A DNA stretch of 64,000 nucleotides from Streptomyces ruber (GTDB lineage Bacteria; Actinomycetota; Actinomycetes; Streptomycetales; Streptomycetaceae), in the NCBI RefSeq assembly GCF_014648075.1, contig NZ_BMQK01000011.1:1-64000 (forward strand), given 5' to 3'. Numbering within the stretch: position 1 is the first letter of the stretch; each line of letters starts with the position of its first letter. Below are positions 1-8,960 of the stretch, piece after piece. Under the pieces are notes generated by a model. That model was not told the DNA's origin and made no database searches. It was given only the letters and a program-made list of their open reading frames with translations. The translations under genes and the position numbers were made by a program.

Positions 1-682
1 GCTCCACCACCAGCGGCAGCTCCGCCGAGGCGGTGACCAGCTCCCGCAGCGGATACCGGGCCAGCACCCCGTCCACCTCCGGCGCCAGCGCCGCCGCGAG
101 CCGGGCCGCGACCGGGCGCTCCGTGTCCCGCAGTGCCTCCACCGCGGCCCGCAGGACCTTCCGCTCGCGCCCGCGCTTCGGCACCCCGTCGACGGCGCGC
201 TGATGCAGCAGCGCGCCCTCCTCCAGGACGAGCTCCGTGTCGATCCCGGCGGGGATCTTGATCCGGGCGTGGTGCCGCCAGGTGGTGACCGGGTCGCCCC
301 ACGCCTCCACGCGGAAGGTCCACCGGCCCGCGTGCGGCAGCGAGACGGTGGCGCCCCAGCGGTCGGTGCCGGGCGCCAGCTCCCGCATCGGCGTCCACGG
401 CCCCGTTCGCCCCTTGGCGTCCGTCAGGACCACGTTGGCCGCGACCGCGTCGTGCCCCTCCCGGAACACGGTCGCCGAGATCTCGAACTCCTCGCCCACC
501 ACCGCCTTCGCCGGACGGCGCCCTTGATGGACCGCCGGCCGGACGTCCAGTACAGGTATCCGGCCGATCAGTGGCAGGTCCGGCGCCGCGGCGGCGGGCG
601 GGCCGGCACTCGCCCGGGGCACACGCGGCCCCGGGGTGGTGCTGGTCGTCGAAGGTACTGACGAGTGGTGCGTGGCGGGCAT
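1..682 (-). CDS. glgE: GlgE maltosyltransferase, N-terminal part (runs off left edge)
   Basis: Only the first 227 residues are in the window; the gene continues beyond position 1. GlgE transfers maltose from maltose-1-phosphate to the non-reducing end of alpha-1,4-glucan in the cytosol. After a Pro/Ala/Thr-rich leader the protein enters the beta-sandwich N-domain of the family, with segments such as DRWGATVSLPHAGRW and VEAWGDPVTTWRHH that are typical of it. The catalytic GH13 barrel lies outside the window. The ATG at 682 is the first plausible start, just after a short intergenic region. glgP is nearby on the opposite strand, which fits the streptomycete glgE pathway cluster. The identity rests on the N-domain and context only. 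Confidence 0.85.
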   Translation of the reverse strand, partial: MPATHHSSVPSTTSTTPGPRVPRASAGPPAAAAPDLPLIGRIPVLDVRPAVHQGRRPAKAVVGEEFEISATVFREGHDAVAANVVLTDAKGRTGPWTPMRELAPGTDRWGATVSLPHAGRWTFRVEAWGDPVTTWRHHARIKIPAGIDTELVLEEGALLHQRAVDGVPKRGRERKVLRAAVEALRDTERPVAARLAAALAPEVDGVLARYPLRELVTASAELPLVVE

Positions 683-826
683 GACCGCTCCTGTCCGCGT
701 CAATGTCGTAGGCGGAGGGGGTGTGAGGAGATGACACCAGGGGGCGTACCGGAGAAGCCTTCCCACCCTATGCGGATGGGCATTCCGGCACTTTGTTAAC
801 TACTCACGCGTATGTCTACACACAAG

Positions 827-856
827 ACCGGCCTCGTCCGTACGGACGAGACCGGT
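827..856. terminator. Hairpin after the subtilase gene
   Basis: CTCGTCCG (833-840) and CGGACGAG (843-850) form a perfect palindrome. An outer ACCGG/CCGGT pair extends it past one mismatch. It lies about 40 bases beyond the stop of the subtilase gene on the minus strand and is followed there by a T/G-rich run. It probably terminates that transcript. The very short loop means the inner pairs would open. Confidence 0.5.
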
Positions 857-892
857 GTCGCCTACCCCGTTATACGCGGAAATCTCATGGTT

Positions 893-2095
893 TTACGGGC
901 TGTTCACCTGAAGCAGCCGGTCGGGCGATCCGATGCCACGACCTGTCACCTTCCCCGAAACGGCGGCTTTCACCAGTGACCTGCTCACCTGGGCCGGTGT
1001 GTCGCCCGGATGGTGGGCCAGGTACAGCGCGGCGGCGCCCGCGACGTGCGGCGTCGCCATGGACGTGCCGTCGTGGGTGGCCCGGGCGGTGTCGTCGCTG
1101 TTCCACGCGGACGTGACCGACACGCCCGGCGCGAACACGTCCAGGGACCGCCCCCAGTTGGAGAAGGCGGCGCGCCGGTCCCCGTCGTCGGTGGCGCCGA
1201 CCGTGATCGCCTCCTTGACACGGGCGGGTGAAGAGAGCCCGGCGGCGAGACCGTCGTTGCCGGCGGCCACTGCGTAGGTGACCCCGGACGCGATCGAGGT
1301 GCGTACGGCCGCGTCGAGCTGGGCGTTGGCGAAGCCGCCGAGGCTCAGGTTGGCCACGGCGGGCTTGTGCGCGTGCCGGGTCACCCAGTCGATGCCGGCG
1401 ATGACCTGGGCGGTGGTGCCCGATCCCGCGTCGTCGAGCACGCGCACGCCGACGACCCGCGCCTTCTTGGCGACGCCGTACGTGGTGCCGGCGACGGTGC
1501 CCGCCACATGGGTGCCGTGTCCGTGGCCGTCCTGGGCCACGGCGTCGTTCTCGACGAAGTCCCAGCCGCTGCTCGCCCGGCCGCCGAAATCCTTGTGGGT
1601 GGTCCGGATGCCGGTGTCGATGACGTAGACGGTGACGCCCTCGCCCTCCGGCTCCGGCGCAGTGTAGCTCCGGTCCAGGGGCAGGGCCGGCTGGTCGATC
1701 CGGTCGAGACCCCACGAGGGCGGGTTCTGCTGGGTTCCGTCGTAGGCCACCCGGGTGTCCTGCACGACGGAGTCGACGCGGGAGTCCGCCGCGAGTTCCC
1801 GGGCCTGCCGCTCCCCGGTTTCCACGGAATAGCCGTTCAGTACGGAGCTGTAGGTATGGCCTATTTTCGCTCCGTATTCCTTGGCGATGCCCTGGCCGGC
1901 CGCCGAACGGGCCGTTGTTCCGCCCTTGAGCGTCACGATGTAACTACCGCTCACGGATCCGGGTTCGCCGGCGCCGAGTATCCGCCCCAGGGGCGCGGCG
2001 TACGCCGGCGGAGTGATGGCCGAAAGCGCCGCGGCCGTGACGAGCGCCGTCAGGCTCCCCGCCCAGCGTCGGCGCCGGTTTCCGGTCTTGGTCAT
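893..2095 (-). CDS. Secreted subtilisin-like serine protease (S8), with I9 propeptide
   Basis: 400 residues. The start is the ATG at 2095, with GAGGAGG 12 bases upstream; an in-frame TTG at 2116 lies inside that ribosome site. Residues 1-33 form a Sec signal peptide (RRRR, then a hydrophobic core ending AYA). Residues 50-115 resemble the I9 inhibitor prodomain (SYIVTLKGG). The catalytic domain carries Asp160 (YVIDTG), His193 (HGHGTHVAG), oxyanion Asn280 (AAGND) and Ser345 (GTSMATPHVAG). This is the aqualysin/proteinase K type, predicted to be secreted and self-processed. It is a single gene facing away from glgP and may have nothing to do with glycogen. Confidence 0.93.
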   Translation of the reverse strand: MTKTGNRRRRWAGSLTALVTAAALSAITPPAYAAPLGRILGAGEPGSVSGSYIVTLKGGTTARSAAGQGIAKEYGAKIGHTYSSVLNGYSVETGERQARELAADSRVDSVVQDTRVAYDGTQQNPPSWGLDRIDQPALPLDRSYTAPEPEGEGVTVYVIDTGIRTTHKDFGGRASSGWDFVENDAVAQDGHGHGTHVAGTVAGTTYGVAKKARVVGVRVLDDAGSGTTAQVIAGIDWVTRHAHKPAVANLSLGGFANAQLDAAVRTSIASGVTYAVAAGNDGLAAGLSSPARVKEAITVGATDDGDRRAAFSNWGRSLDVFAPGVSVTSAWNSDDTARATHDGTSMATPHVAGAAALYLAHHPGDTPAQVSRSLVKAAVSGKVTGRGIGSPDRLLQVNSP

Positions 2096-2438
2096 ATGGT
2101 GAGTTCCCCTCCTCAACTCGGCGCACCGATACCGCTTTTCACCGGACTCCGGTCAAAACGGCCGGTACGCCACTGGGCAGCCTCTCGTGCGCTGTGAGGC
2201 CCCACAAGGCCGCTTGGCGGGGCGGAATCGGCCATATCCCTGGTGAGAGCCCTGTGAAGGCTGCGGCGACATCAGGACGAATCGCGAACGGAAATCCGGC
2301 CGGACGGGAGTGCGGGACACGGATGCGCCGTGGTTGTTCGGGCGCTCACGCCGCTACGGTCGGGGGTGACGACGAAGGGGCGCCACAGCGGTGTGGGTCC
2401 CTCGGCCGCGCACGTCCTCCATGAAGGTGGAAGCTTAA
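2096..2438. other. Divergent intergenic region, subtilase / glgP
   Basis: About 340 bases between two divergent genes. It must hold both promoters. The only clear element is GAAGGTGG at 2423-2430, the ribosome site for glgP, with a five-codon ATG minicistron (2421) overlapping it. I see no convincing -35/-10 pair and no gene. Confidence 0.5.
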
Positions 2439-5057
2439 GTGAAGGCGATTCGCAGGTTCACCGTACGACCCGTCCTCCCCGCAGCCCTTCACCCGCTCAG
2501 CGAGCTGGCGCGCAATCTGCGCTGGTCCTGGCACGCGGAGACCCGTGATCTCTTCCAGTCCGTCGATCCCGAGCGCTGGGCCGCGTCCGGCGGCGACCCC
2601 GTGCGGCTCCTCGGCAGCGTCCCCGCCGACCGTCTCGCGGAGCTCGCCGAGGACCGGCGGTTCCTGCGGCGCCTGGCCGCCGCCGCCGACGACCTGCGGG
2701 ACTACGTGGGCGGGGACCGCTGGTACCAGGCCCAGCCCGGCGGCCTCCCCGCCGCCGTCGCGTACTTCTCGCCCGAGTTCGGCATCACCGCGGCGCTGCC
2801 GCAGTACTCCGGTGGTCTCGGCATCCTCGCCGGCGACCACCTGAAGGCGGCCAGCGACCTCGGTGTGCCGCTCATCGGCGTCGGCCTGCTCTACCGGCAC
2901 GGTTACTTCCGCCAGTCGCTGTCGCGGGACGGCTGGCAGCAGGAGCACTACCCGGTCCTGGACCCCAACGAGCTGCCGCTGGTGCCGCTGCGGGAGACCG
3001 ACGGCTCGCCCGCGCAGGTCTCCCTCGCGCTGCCCGGCGGGCACGGCATGCGGGCGCGGATCTGGCAGGCCCAGGTCGGCCGCGTCCCGCTGCTGCTGCT
3101 CGACTCGGACGTCGAGGAGAACGACCTCGGCGAACGGGGCGTCACCGACCGGCTGTACGGCGGCGGCAGCGAACACCGGCTGCTGCAGGAGATGCTGCTC
3201 GGCATAGGAGGTGTGCGGGCGGTCCGGACGTACTGCCGGCTCACCGGCCACCCGGAGCCCGAGGTCTTCCACACCAACGAGGGCCACGCCGGCTTCCTCG
3301 GCCTGGAGCGCATCGCCGAGCTGTGCGACCGGGGGCTGGACTTCGACGCGGGCCTGGAGGCGGTGCGGGCGGGCACGGTCTTCACCACCCACACGCCCGT
3401 CCCCGCCGGCATCGACCGCTTCGACCGCGAACTGGTCGCCCGCCACTTCGGCCCCGACGCGGAACTGCCCCGCATCGACGTCGAACGCATCCTCCGGCTC
3501 GGCCTGGAGACCTACCCCGGCGGCGAGCCCAACCTGTTCAACATGGCCGTGATGGGCCTCAGGCTCGGCCAGCGGGCGAACGGCGTCTCGCTGCTGCACG
3601 GCCAGGTCAGCCGGGAGATGTTCGCGGGACTGTGGCCGGGCTTCGACCCGGACGAGGTGCCGATCACCTCCGTCACCAACGGCGTCCACGCGCCCACCTG
3701 GGTGGCCCCCGAGGTGTTCCGCCTCGGCGCGCGGCAGATCGGCGTGCAGCGCACCGAGGACGCGCTGACGGTCGGCGGCTCGGAACGCTGGGACTCCGTC
3801 GCGGACATCCCCGACCAGGAGATCTGGGAGCTCAGGCGGTCCCTGCGCGAGCAGCTGGTGGACGAGGTGCGGCGGCGGCTGTACGCGTCGTGGCGGCAGC
3901 GCGGCGCGGGCACGGCGGAGCTCGGCTGGATCGACGGCGTGCTCGACCCGGACGTGCTGACCATCGGGTTCGCGCGCCGCGTCCCGTCGTACAAGCGGCT
4001 CACCCTGATGCTCCGCGACCGGGACCGGCTGATGGACCTGCTCCTCCACCCCGAGCGGCCGGTGCAGATCGTGGTGGCGGGCAAGGCCCACCCGGCGGAC
4101 GACGGCGGCAAGCGGCTGGTGCAGGAGCTGGTCCGGTACGCGGACGACCCGCGCGTACGCCACCGGCTGGTCTTCCTGCCGGACTACGGCATGGCGATGG
4201 CCCAGAAGCTGTACCCCGGCTGCGACGTCTGGCTGAACAACCCGCTCCGGCCGCTGGAGGCGTGCGGGACCAGCGGGATGAAGGCGGCCCTCAACGGCTG
4301 CCTCAACCTGTCCGTGCTGGACGGCTGGTGGGAGGAATGGTTCCGGCCCGACTTCGGCTGGGCGATCCCCACGGCCGACGGCCAGGCGACGGACGAGGAC
4401 CGCCGCGACGACCTGGAGGCCTCCGCCCTGTACGACCTGCTGGAGAAGCGGGTGGCGCCGCGCTTCTACGAGCGCGGGCCGGGCGGGCTGCCCGACCGCT
4501 GGATCGAGATGGTCCGCCAGACGCTGACCCACCTCGGCCCCAAGGTGCTGGCCGGCCGGATGGTCCGCGAGTACGTGGAGCGCCTGTACGCGCCCGCGGC
4601 CCGGTCCCACCGCGCGATGACCCCGGACGCGGCCCGGGACCTGGCGGAGTGGAAAACCCGGGTGCGCGGCGCCTGGCACGACGTCGCGGTCGACCACGTG
4701 GAGACCTCGGCGGTGACCACCACGGCGGAGCTCGGCACCACGCTGTCGCTGCGGGTGCTCGTCCGGCTCGGCGGGCTGGCCCCCGACGACGTCGAGGTGC
4801 AGGCGGTGTCGGGCCGGGTGGACGCGGAGGACCGCATCGCGGACGCGGAGTGCGTCCCGCTGAAGCCGACGGGCGGCCCGGACGCGGAGGGGCGGTACGT
4901 GTACGAGGGCCCGCTGTCCCTGGACCGCACCGGCCCGTTCGGGTACACCGTCCGCGTCCTGCCGGCCCACCCGCTGCTGGCGTCGGCGGCGGAACTCGGG
5001 CTGCTGGCGGTGCCGTCGGAGGAGACGGGCGAGGGAGGCGGAGTACTCATGCGCTGA
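2439..5057 (+). CDS. glgP: Alpha-glucan (glycogen/maltodextrin) phosphorylase
   Basis: 872 residues, starting at GTG 2439 behind GAAGGTGG. It releases glucose-1-phosphate from alpha-1,4-glucans, using pyridoxal phosphate. It is the actinobacterial GT35 form: a DUF3417-like N-terminal segment (HPLSELARNLRWSWH), then the phosphorylase core (NEGHAGFLGLERI, TPVPAGIDRF). The PLP-binding Lys615 lies in GTSGMKAALNG. Length is normal for the clade. The gene is convergent with the DUF1990 gene and has a hairpin after its stop. With glgE and glgX nearby it belongs to storage-glucan turnover. Confidence 0.95.
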   Translation: MKAIRRFTVRPVLPAALHPLSELARNLRWSWHAETRDLFQSVDPERWAASGGDPVRLLGSVPADRLAELAEDRRFLRRLAAAADDLRDYVGGDRWYQAQPGGLPAAVAYFSPEFGITAALPQYSGGLGILAGDHLKAASDLGVPLIGVGLLYRHGYFRQSLSRDGWQQEHYPVLDPNELPLVPLRETDGSPAQVSLALPGGHGMRARIWQAQVGRVPLLLLDSDVEENDLGERGVTDRLYGGGSEHRLLQEMLLGIGGVRAVRTYCRLTGHPEPEVFHTNEGHAGFLGLERIAELCDRGLDFDAGLEAVRAGTVFTTHTPVPAGIDRFDRELVARHFGPDAELPRIDVERILRLGLETYPGGEPNLFNMAVMGLRLGQRANGVSLLHGQVSREMFAGLWPGFDPDEVPITSVTNGVHAPTWVAPEVFRLGARQIGVQRTEDALTVGGSERWDSVADIPDQEIWELRRSLREQLVDEVRRRLYASWRQRGAGTAELGWIDGVLDPDVLTIGFARRVPSYKRLTLMLRDRDRLMDLLLHPERPVQIVVAGKAHPADDGGKRLVQELVRYADDPRVRHRLVFLPDYGMAMAQKLYPGCDVWLNNPLRPLEACGTSGMKAALNGCLNLSVLDGWWEEWFRPDFGWAIPTADGQATDEDRRDDLEASALYDLLEKRVAPRFYERGPGGLPDRWIEMVRQTLTHLGPKVLAGRMVREYVERLYAPAARSHRAMTPDAARDLAEWKTRVRGAWHDVAVDHVETSAVTTTAELGTTLSLRVLVRLGGLAPDDVEVQAVSGRVDAEDRIADAECVPLKPTGGPDAEGRYVYEGPLSLDRTGPFGYTVRVLPAHPLLASAAELGLLAVPSEETGEGGGVLMR

Positions 5058-5120
5058 CGGGGAGCGCCCCCAAGGGCGCGGGGGACTGTGCGACCAGCCA
5101 TGACGGACCCGCAGACAACC

Positions 5121-5157
5121 GACGAGGGGCGCGCCGCACAGGGGCGCGCCCCTCCGT
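5121..5157. terminator. Strong G+C hairpin between convergent genes
   Basis: GGGGCGCGCC (5126-5135) and GGCGCGCCCC (5143-5152) pair perfectly around a 7-base loop, and the stem extends outward with one bulge. It sits between the stops of glgP (+) and the DUF1990 gene (-). It probably serves both transcripts. There is no U-tract, as is common in streptomycetes. Confidence 0.75.
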
Positions 5158-5164
5158 CGGGGCG

Positions 5165-5773
5165 TCAGCCCTGGACGTCCGTGCACAGCCTGCGCAGCAC
5201 CGCTCCGCACCGGCGTGCGTACGCGTGCTGCAGGCCCCGGGTCGCCGCGCCGCCCGCGCGGGCGTACCACTTGGCCGGGCGGCTGAACGCCGTCACCGTC
5301 AGCCAGACCGACCCGTCGCCCGTGCGGGCGACCACGAAGGACTCCTCGCCGCACTCGGGATGGCCCTGGAGGGTGCCGTACGCCCAGCCCCGGCGGCGGG
5401 GCTCGGCCAGTGTCCACACCACCCGGCACGGCGCCTTGATCAGACCGGCGAGCGTGACCGTGACGTCGACCCCGGGCGCGGCCCCGGGGGCGCCGGCCTC
5501 GAGCCCCACGCCGATCGCCCGGTGCAGCTCCCAGGTCAGCAGCGCGTCGGACGCGCGTGTGAAGACGTCCGTGCCCTCGCCGATGCGGGTGCGGACCTGG
5601 AGGGGGTGGAAACCGGGCGGGCAGTGACCGGACAGGGTCGCGCCCACGTGTTCGTAGGTGAAGGGGCCGTCGGGGAAGGGACCGTCCGGGGAGGAGGGGG
5701 AGGGGGAGGAGAGGGAGGGTGCGGAACCGGCTTCGAAGGGGCCGTGTGGGGGTCGGCCATCCGTGTGGGACAT
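5165..5773 (-). CDS. DUF1990 family protein
   Basis: 202 residues from the ATG at 5773; an in-frame upstream extension looks non-coding. Residues 1-35 are Ser/Pro/Gly-rich and probably disordered. The rest matches DUF1990: the opening YEHVGATL, the RTRIGEGTDVFTRASDALLTW stretch (in two overlapping pieces), GHPECGEESF in the middle and an FSRPAKWYARAGGA-like end. No signal peptide or membrane segment is seen. The molecular function of the family is unknown. The ribosome site is weak, so the start is less certain than the family call. Confidence 0.8.
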   Translation of the reverse strand: MSHTDGRPPHGPFEAGSAPSLSSPSPSSPDGPFPDGPFTYEHVGATLSGHCPPGFHPLQVRTRIGEGTDVFTRASDALLTWELHRAIGVGLEAGAPGAAPGVDVTVTLAGLIKAPCRVVWTLAEPRRRGWAYGTLQGHPECGEESFVVARTGDGSVWLTVTAFSRPAKWYARAGGAATRGLQHAYARRCGAVLRRLCTDVQG

Positions 5774-6006
5774 GGGACCGAAGCCTAGGGCGGCAGCCGG
5801 GGTTGTACGAGCGCCGGACAGGCGTGCGCCTCGGGTGCAAGGGGACCAAAGGGTACAGACGCACCGCATCGGCGTGGACGGAGGTACGCCCCGGGGTGAC
5901 GAGCCGCGCCCACGCCCCGGGCGCCGCGTCGGCCGCCCTGCTGGTCACCGCCGCCGGAGTGCCACGCTCACGCTGTACCGGCACCGAGGCGAGCAGGGAG
6001 AGAACA

Positions 6007-7035
6007 ATGATCACCCGGCCCATCCGTGAGACGGCACTGGCTTCCGGGACGCGCATCCGCATCGGCACCCTCCCGTACCCCGGACGGGCGAGACTGCACC
6101 CCGCCCACGCCGCGGTGACCGAGGCCGAGCACACCTGGCTCGCACACTCCGCCGCGTTCACCGGCGGACCGCGCAGGGAAACGTTCCTGGACCGGCGCGT
6201 CCCCCGCTGGGTGTGCTGGTGCCACCCCACCGCCGACCCCGCGTCGCTCGCGCCCGTCAGCCGGCTGCACACCCTGCTGTCCGCCTTCGCGGACCCCGCC
6301 GGGCCCGAATGGGAGACCCGCGACGACTTCCTGCGGATGCTCGACGGCACGGGCGACGACACCAGTCCGTACGCCACCGCGTACAAGGAGGCATGGGCCG
6401 AGCTGACCGGATCGATGAGCGCCGGGCTCCGCCGCCGGTACGCGCGCGCCCACCGGCGCCGGGCGGAGGCCCTCGTCATGGAGAGCTCGCTCCGGGCCGG
6501 CGGCCACACCGTCCACCCCGACGTGTGCTTCCCGCTGCGCCGCATCTCCACCGGCGGCGAGACGGTCATGGTGCCCCTGGAGCACGGCCTCGGCGTCGAC
6601 CTGACCGACCTGACGGAACGGGACGCGGACCTGGCCGGGCTGTGGCGCGTCGCGGGCACGCACATGGTCCTTGTCGACGACCTGTTCTCGCTGCGCAGGG
6701 AACTGCTGACCGGCGACGGCCTGAACCTGCCGCTCTCCCTGATGCGGCACCAGGGGCTGACGGTGCAGGCCGCCGTCGACGTCCTGCTGCGCCGTGTCGC
6801 GGCCGCCGTCGACGAGTACACCCGCGTCTGCCGGACCCTGCGCGCCCGCCACCGGGACCACGAGCGGTACGGCGACCTGGACCGGTACCTGACGGCGGTG
6901 GGCCACCTGATCGCCGGGAACGTGGCCTGGCACTACGAGTCCCGCAGCCACCACGGCCCCGGCCACACCTGGGACGGCCGCCCGCCCGTGGAACTGGTCC
7001 TGCACCCGGACCGTACGGAGTTCGTGTACGAGTGA
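6007..7035 (+). CDS. Terpene-synthase-like protein lacking the Asp-rich motif
   Basis: 342 residues from ATG 6007, behind AGGGAGAG. Length and layout match bacterial class I terpene synthases, which ionise prenyl diphosphates with three Mg ions. The second metal site is present as VDDLFSLRRE (223-232), a D-D-x-x-S-x-x-x-E form of the NSE motif. The diphosphate-sensor arginine is plausible at R178/R179, about 46 residues earlier. A late WHYESR (residues near 310) resembles the usual C-terminal R-Y region. At the place expected for DDxxD (after PRWVCW, near 71-78) the protein reads CHPTADP, so the first Mg site looks lost. It may be an inactive or repurposed cyclase. No terpene-pathway partner is adjacent. 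Confidence 0.7.
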   Translation: MITRPIRETALASGTRIRIGTLPYPGRARLHPAHAAVTEAEHTWLAHSAAFTGGPRRETFLDRRVPRWVCWCHPTADPASLAPVSRLHTLLSAFADPAGPEWETRDDFLRMLDGTGDDTSPYATAYKEAWAELTGSMSAGLRRRYARAHRRRAEALVMESSLRAGGHTVHPDVCFPLRRISTGGETVMVPLEHGLGVDLTDLTERDADLAGLWRVAGTHMVLVDDLFSLRRELLTGDGLNLPLSLMRHQGLTVQAAVDVLLRRVAAAVDEYTRVCRTLRARHRDHERYGDLDRYLTAVGHLIAGNVAWHYESRSHHGPGHTWDGRPPVELVLHPDRTEFVYE

Positions 7036-7070
7036 CCCCGGGCCGGGTCGGCCGGGCCGGTGCGGCGGCT

Positions 7071-8960
7071 TCAGGCCAGGCTGTCCCGCCAGGCCCGGTG
7101 CAGGTCCGCGTACCGGCCGGTGCCCGCCGTGCCCGCGACGAGGTCGGCCGGAGAGCCGTCCTCCACGACGCGTCCGTGCTCCATCACGAGCACCCGGTCG
7201 GCCGTCTCCACGGTCGACAGGCGGTGGGCGATGACGACCGCCGTCCGTCCCTTGAGCACGGTCAGCATCGCGCGCTGCACGGCCCGTTCCCCGGGAATGT
7301 CCAGCGAGCTGGTCGCCTCGTCGAGGATGAGCACGGCCGGATCGGCCAGCAGCGCCCGCGCGAACGCCACCAGCTGCCGCTGCCCCGCGGAGATGCGCCC
7401 GCCCCGCTTGCGCACGTCGGTGTCGTAACCGTCGGGCAGCGCGCTGATGAACTCGTGCGCGCCGATCGCCTTCGACGCCTCCTCGATCTCCTCGCGGGTC
7501 GCGTCGGGGCGGCCGATGGCGATGTTCTCGGCGACCGTGCCCGAGAACAGGAACGACTCCTGGGTGACCATGACGACACCGCGCCGCAGCTCCGGCGTCG
7601 CGAGGTCGCGCAGGTCGACGCCGTCGAGCAGGACCCGACCCTCGGTGGGGTCGTAGAAGCGGGCGAGCAGCTTGGCGAGGGTGGACTTGCCCGCGCCCGT
7701 CGAGCCGACGACCGCGACCGTCTGCCCGGCCGGCAGGGTGAGGTCGAAGCGGGGCAGCACCTCGCCGCCGGTGCGGTAGGCGAACCGGACGCCGTCGAAG
7801 ACGACCTCGCGGCCCGGCTGCCCGGACCGCGGGGCGGGCAGGCTCCGGGGTGCCTCGGGCTCCGGCACGGACGGGGTCTGGGCCAGCAGTCCGGCGATCT
7901 TCTCCAGCGAGGCCGCCGCCGACTGGTACGAGTTCAGGAACATGGCGAGCCGGTCGATCGGGTCGTACAGCCGGCGCAGGTACAGCACCGCGGCCGCCAG
8001 CACGCCGAGGGCCAGGCCGCCGTCGGCCACCCGGTAGGCGCCCCACAGCACGATGGCCGCGACCGCCGTGTTGGCGACCAGCCGGGAGCCGGCCACATAG
8101 CGGGCCATCTCCAGGATCGCGTCGCCGTTCCGGCGCTCGTGCCGGTGGTTCAGCGTGCCGAACTCCGCCTCGTTGGCGGCCTCGCGGCGGAAGGCGCGCA
8201 CCGGGCGGATGCCGTTCATCGTCTCCACGAACTTCACGATGACGGCGGCGACGGCGGTCGAGCGCAGCCGGTACACCTTCACCGCGCGCCGCTGGTAGAG
8301 CCGTACCAGCAGGGAGAGCGGGACGAGGGAGGCCAGCGCGGCCGCGCCGAGGCCGAGGTCCAGCCAGAGCAGCATCGCCGTGATGTAGACGAACGACAGG
8401 ACGACGGTGACGAGCTCCTGCAGCCCCTCGTCCAGCAGTTCGCGCAGGGACTCGACGTCGGTGGTGGAGCGGGAGATGAGCCGGCCCGAGGTGTAGCGCT
8501 CGTGGAAGTCGACGCTCAGCGCCTGGGCGTGCCGGAAGATCCGGCCGCGCAGGTCGAGGAGCACGTCCTGGCTGACCCGGCCGGCGACGCGGATGAACAG
8601 GTACTGGAGCGCGCCGGACGCCAGCGCGCACAGCAGGTAGCCGGCGGCGACCAGGGCCAGCGGGCCGAGGTCGTCCCGCCGCAGCGCGGGCACGGCGCTG
8701 TCGATGGCGTACGCGACGAGCAGCGGACCCGCCTGCACCGCCGCCTGCTGGAACAGCAGCAGGGTCGTGGTCAGGGCGACGCGGGCCTTCATCGGAACCA
8801 GCAGCGAGCGCAGCAGCGCGGCCGTGGCCCCCGGTGGTGTGGGCAGGACGTCCTGGTCGAAGTGGTCGCCGGTGCCGTGCGCGGCCGGGGTGACGTCCGG
8901 GGCGTCCTGGCCGGTGGCGGCCGGTGCCGGTGCCGGCGCCGGTGTCGTGGGCGTCGTCAT
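7071..8960 (-). CDS. ABC exporter half-transporter, canonical ATP site (second gene)
   Basis: 629 residues, TMD-NBD architecture, six predicted helices in the first ~330 residues. The leader is Ala/Pro/Thr-rich. The NBD has Walker A VGSTGAGKST, the unusual signature ISAGQRQ, and Walker B with the catalytic Glu (LILDEATSSLD). Its ATG overlaps the upstream gene's stop by 4 bases (ATGA), so the two are translationally coupled and almost certainly form a heterodimer. The substrate cannot be read from the sequence; relatives export lipids, peptides or drugs. Confidence 0.92.
   Translation of the reverse strand: MTTPTTPAPAPAPAATGQDAPDVTPAAHGTGDHFDQDVLPTPPGATAALLRSLLVPMKARVALTTTLLLFQQAAVQAGPLLVAYAIDSAVPALRRDDLGPLALVAAGYLLCALASGALQYLFIRVAGRVSQDVLLDLRGRIFRHAQALSVDFHERYTSGRLISRSTTDVESLRELLDEGLQELVTVVLSFVYITAMLLWLDLGLGAAALASLVPLSLLVRLYQRRAVKVYRLRSTAVAAVIVKFVETMNGIRPVRAFRREAANEAEFGTLNHRHERRNGDAILEMARYVAGSRLVANTAVAAIVLWGAYRVADGGLALGVLAAAVLYLRRLYDPIDRLAMFLNSYQSAAASLEKIAGLLAQTPSVPEPEAPRSLPAPRSGQPGREVVFDGVRFAYRTGGEVLPRFDLTLPAGQTVAVVGSTGAGKSTLAKLLARFYDPTEGRVLLDGVDLRDLATPELRRGVVMVTQESFLFSGTVAENIAIGRPDATREEIEEASKAIGAHEFISALPDGYDTDVRKRGGRISAGQRQLVAFARALLADPAVLILDEATSSLDIPGERAVQRAMLTVLKGRTAVVIAHRLSTVETADRVLVMEHGRVVEDGSPADLVAGTAGTGRYADLHRAWRDSLA

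Noticed and set aside
2346..6821. Very long minus-strand open frame of 1491 codons
   Set aside because: Shadow of glgP and neighbours in a G+C-rich genome. The translation is low-complexity Arg/Pro/Ala without domains.
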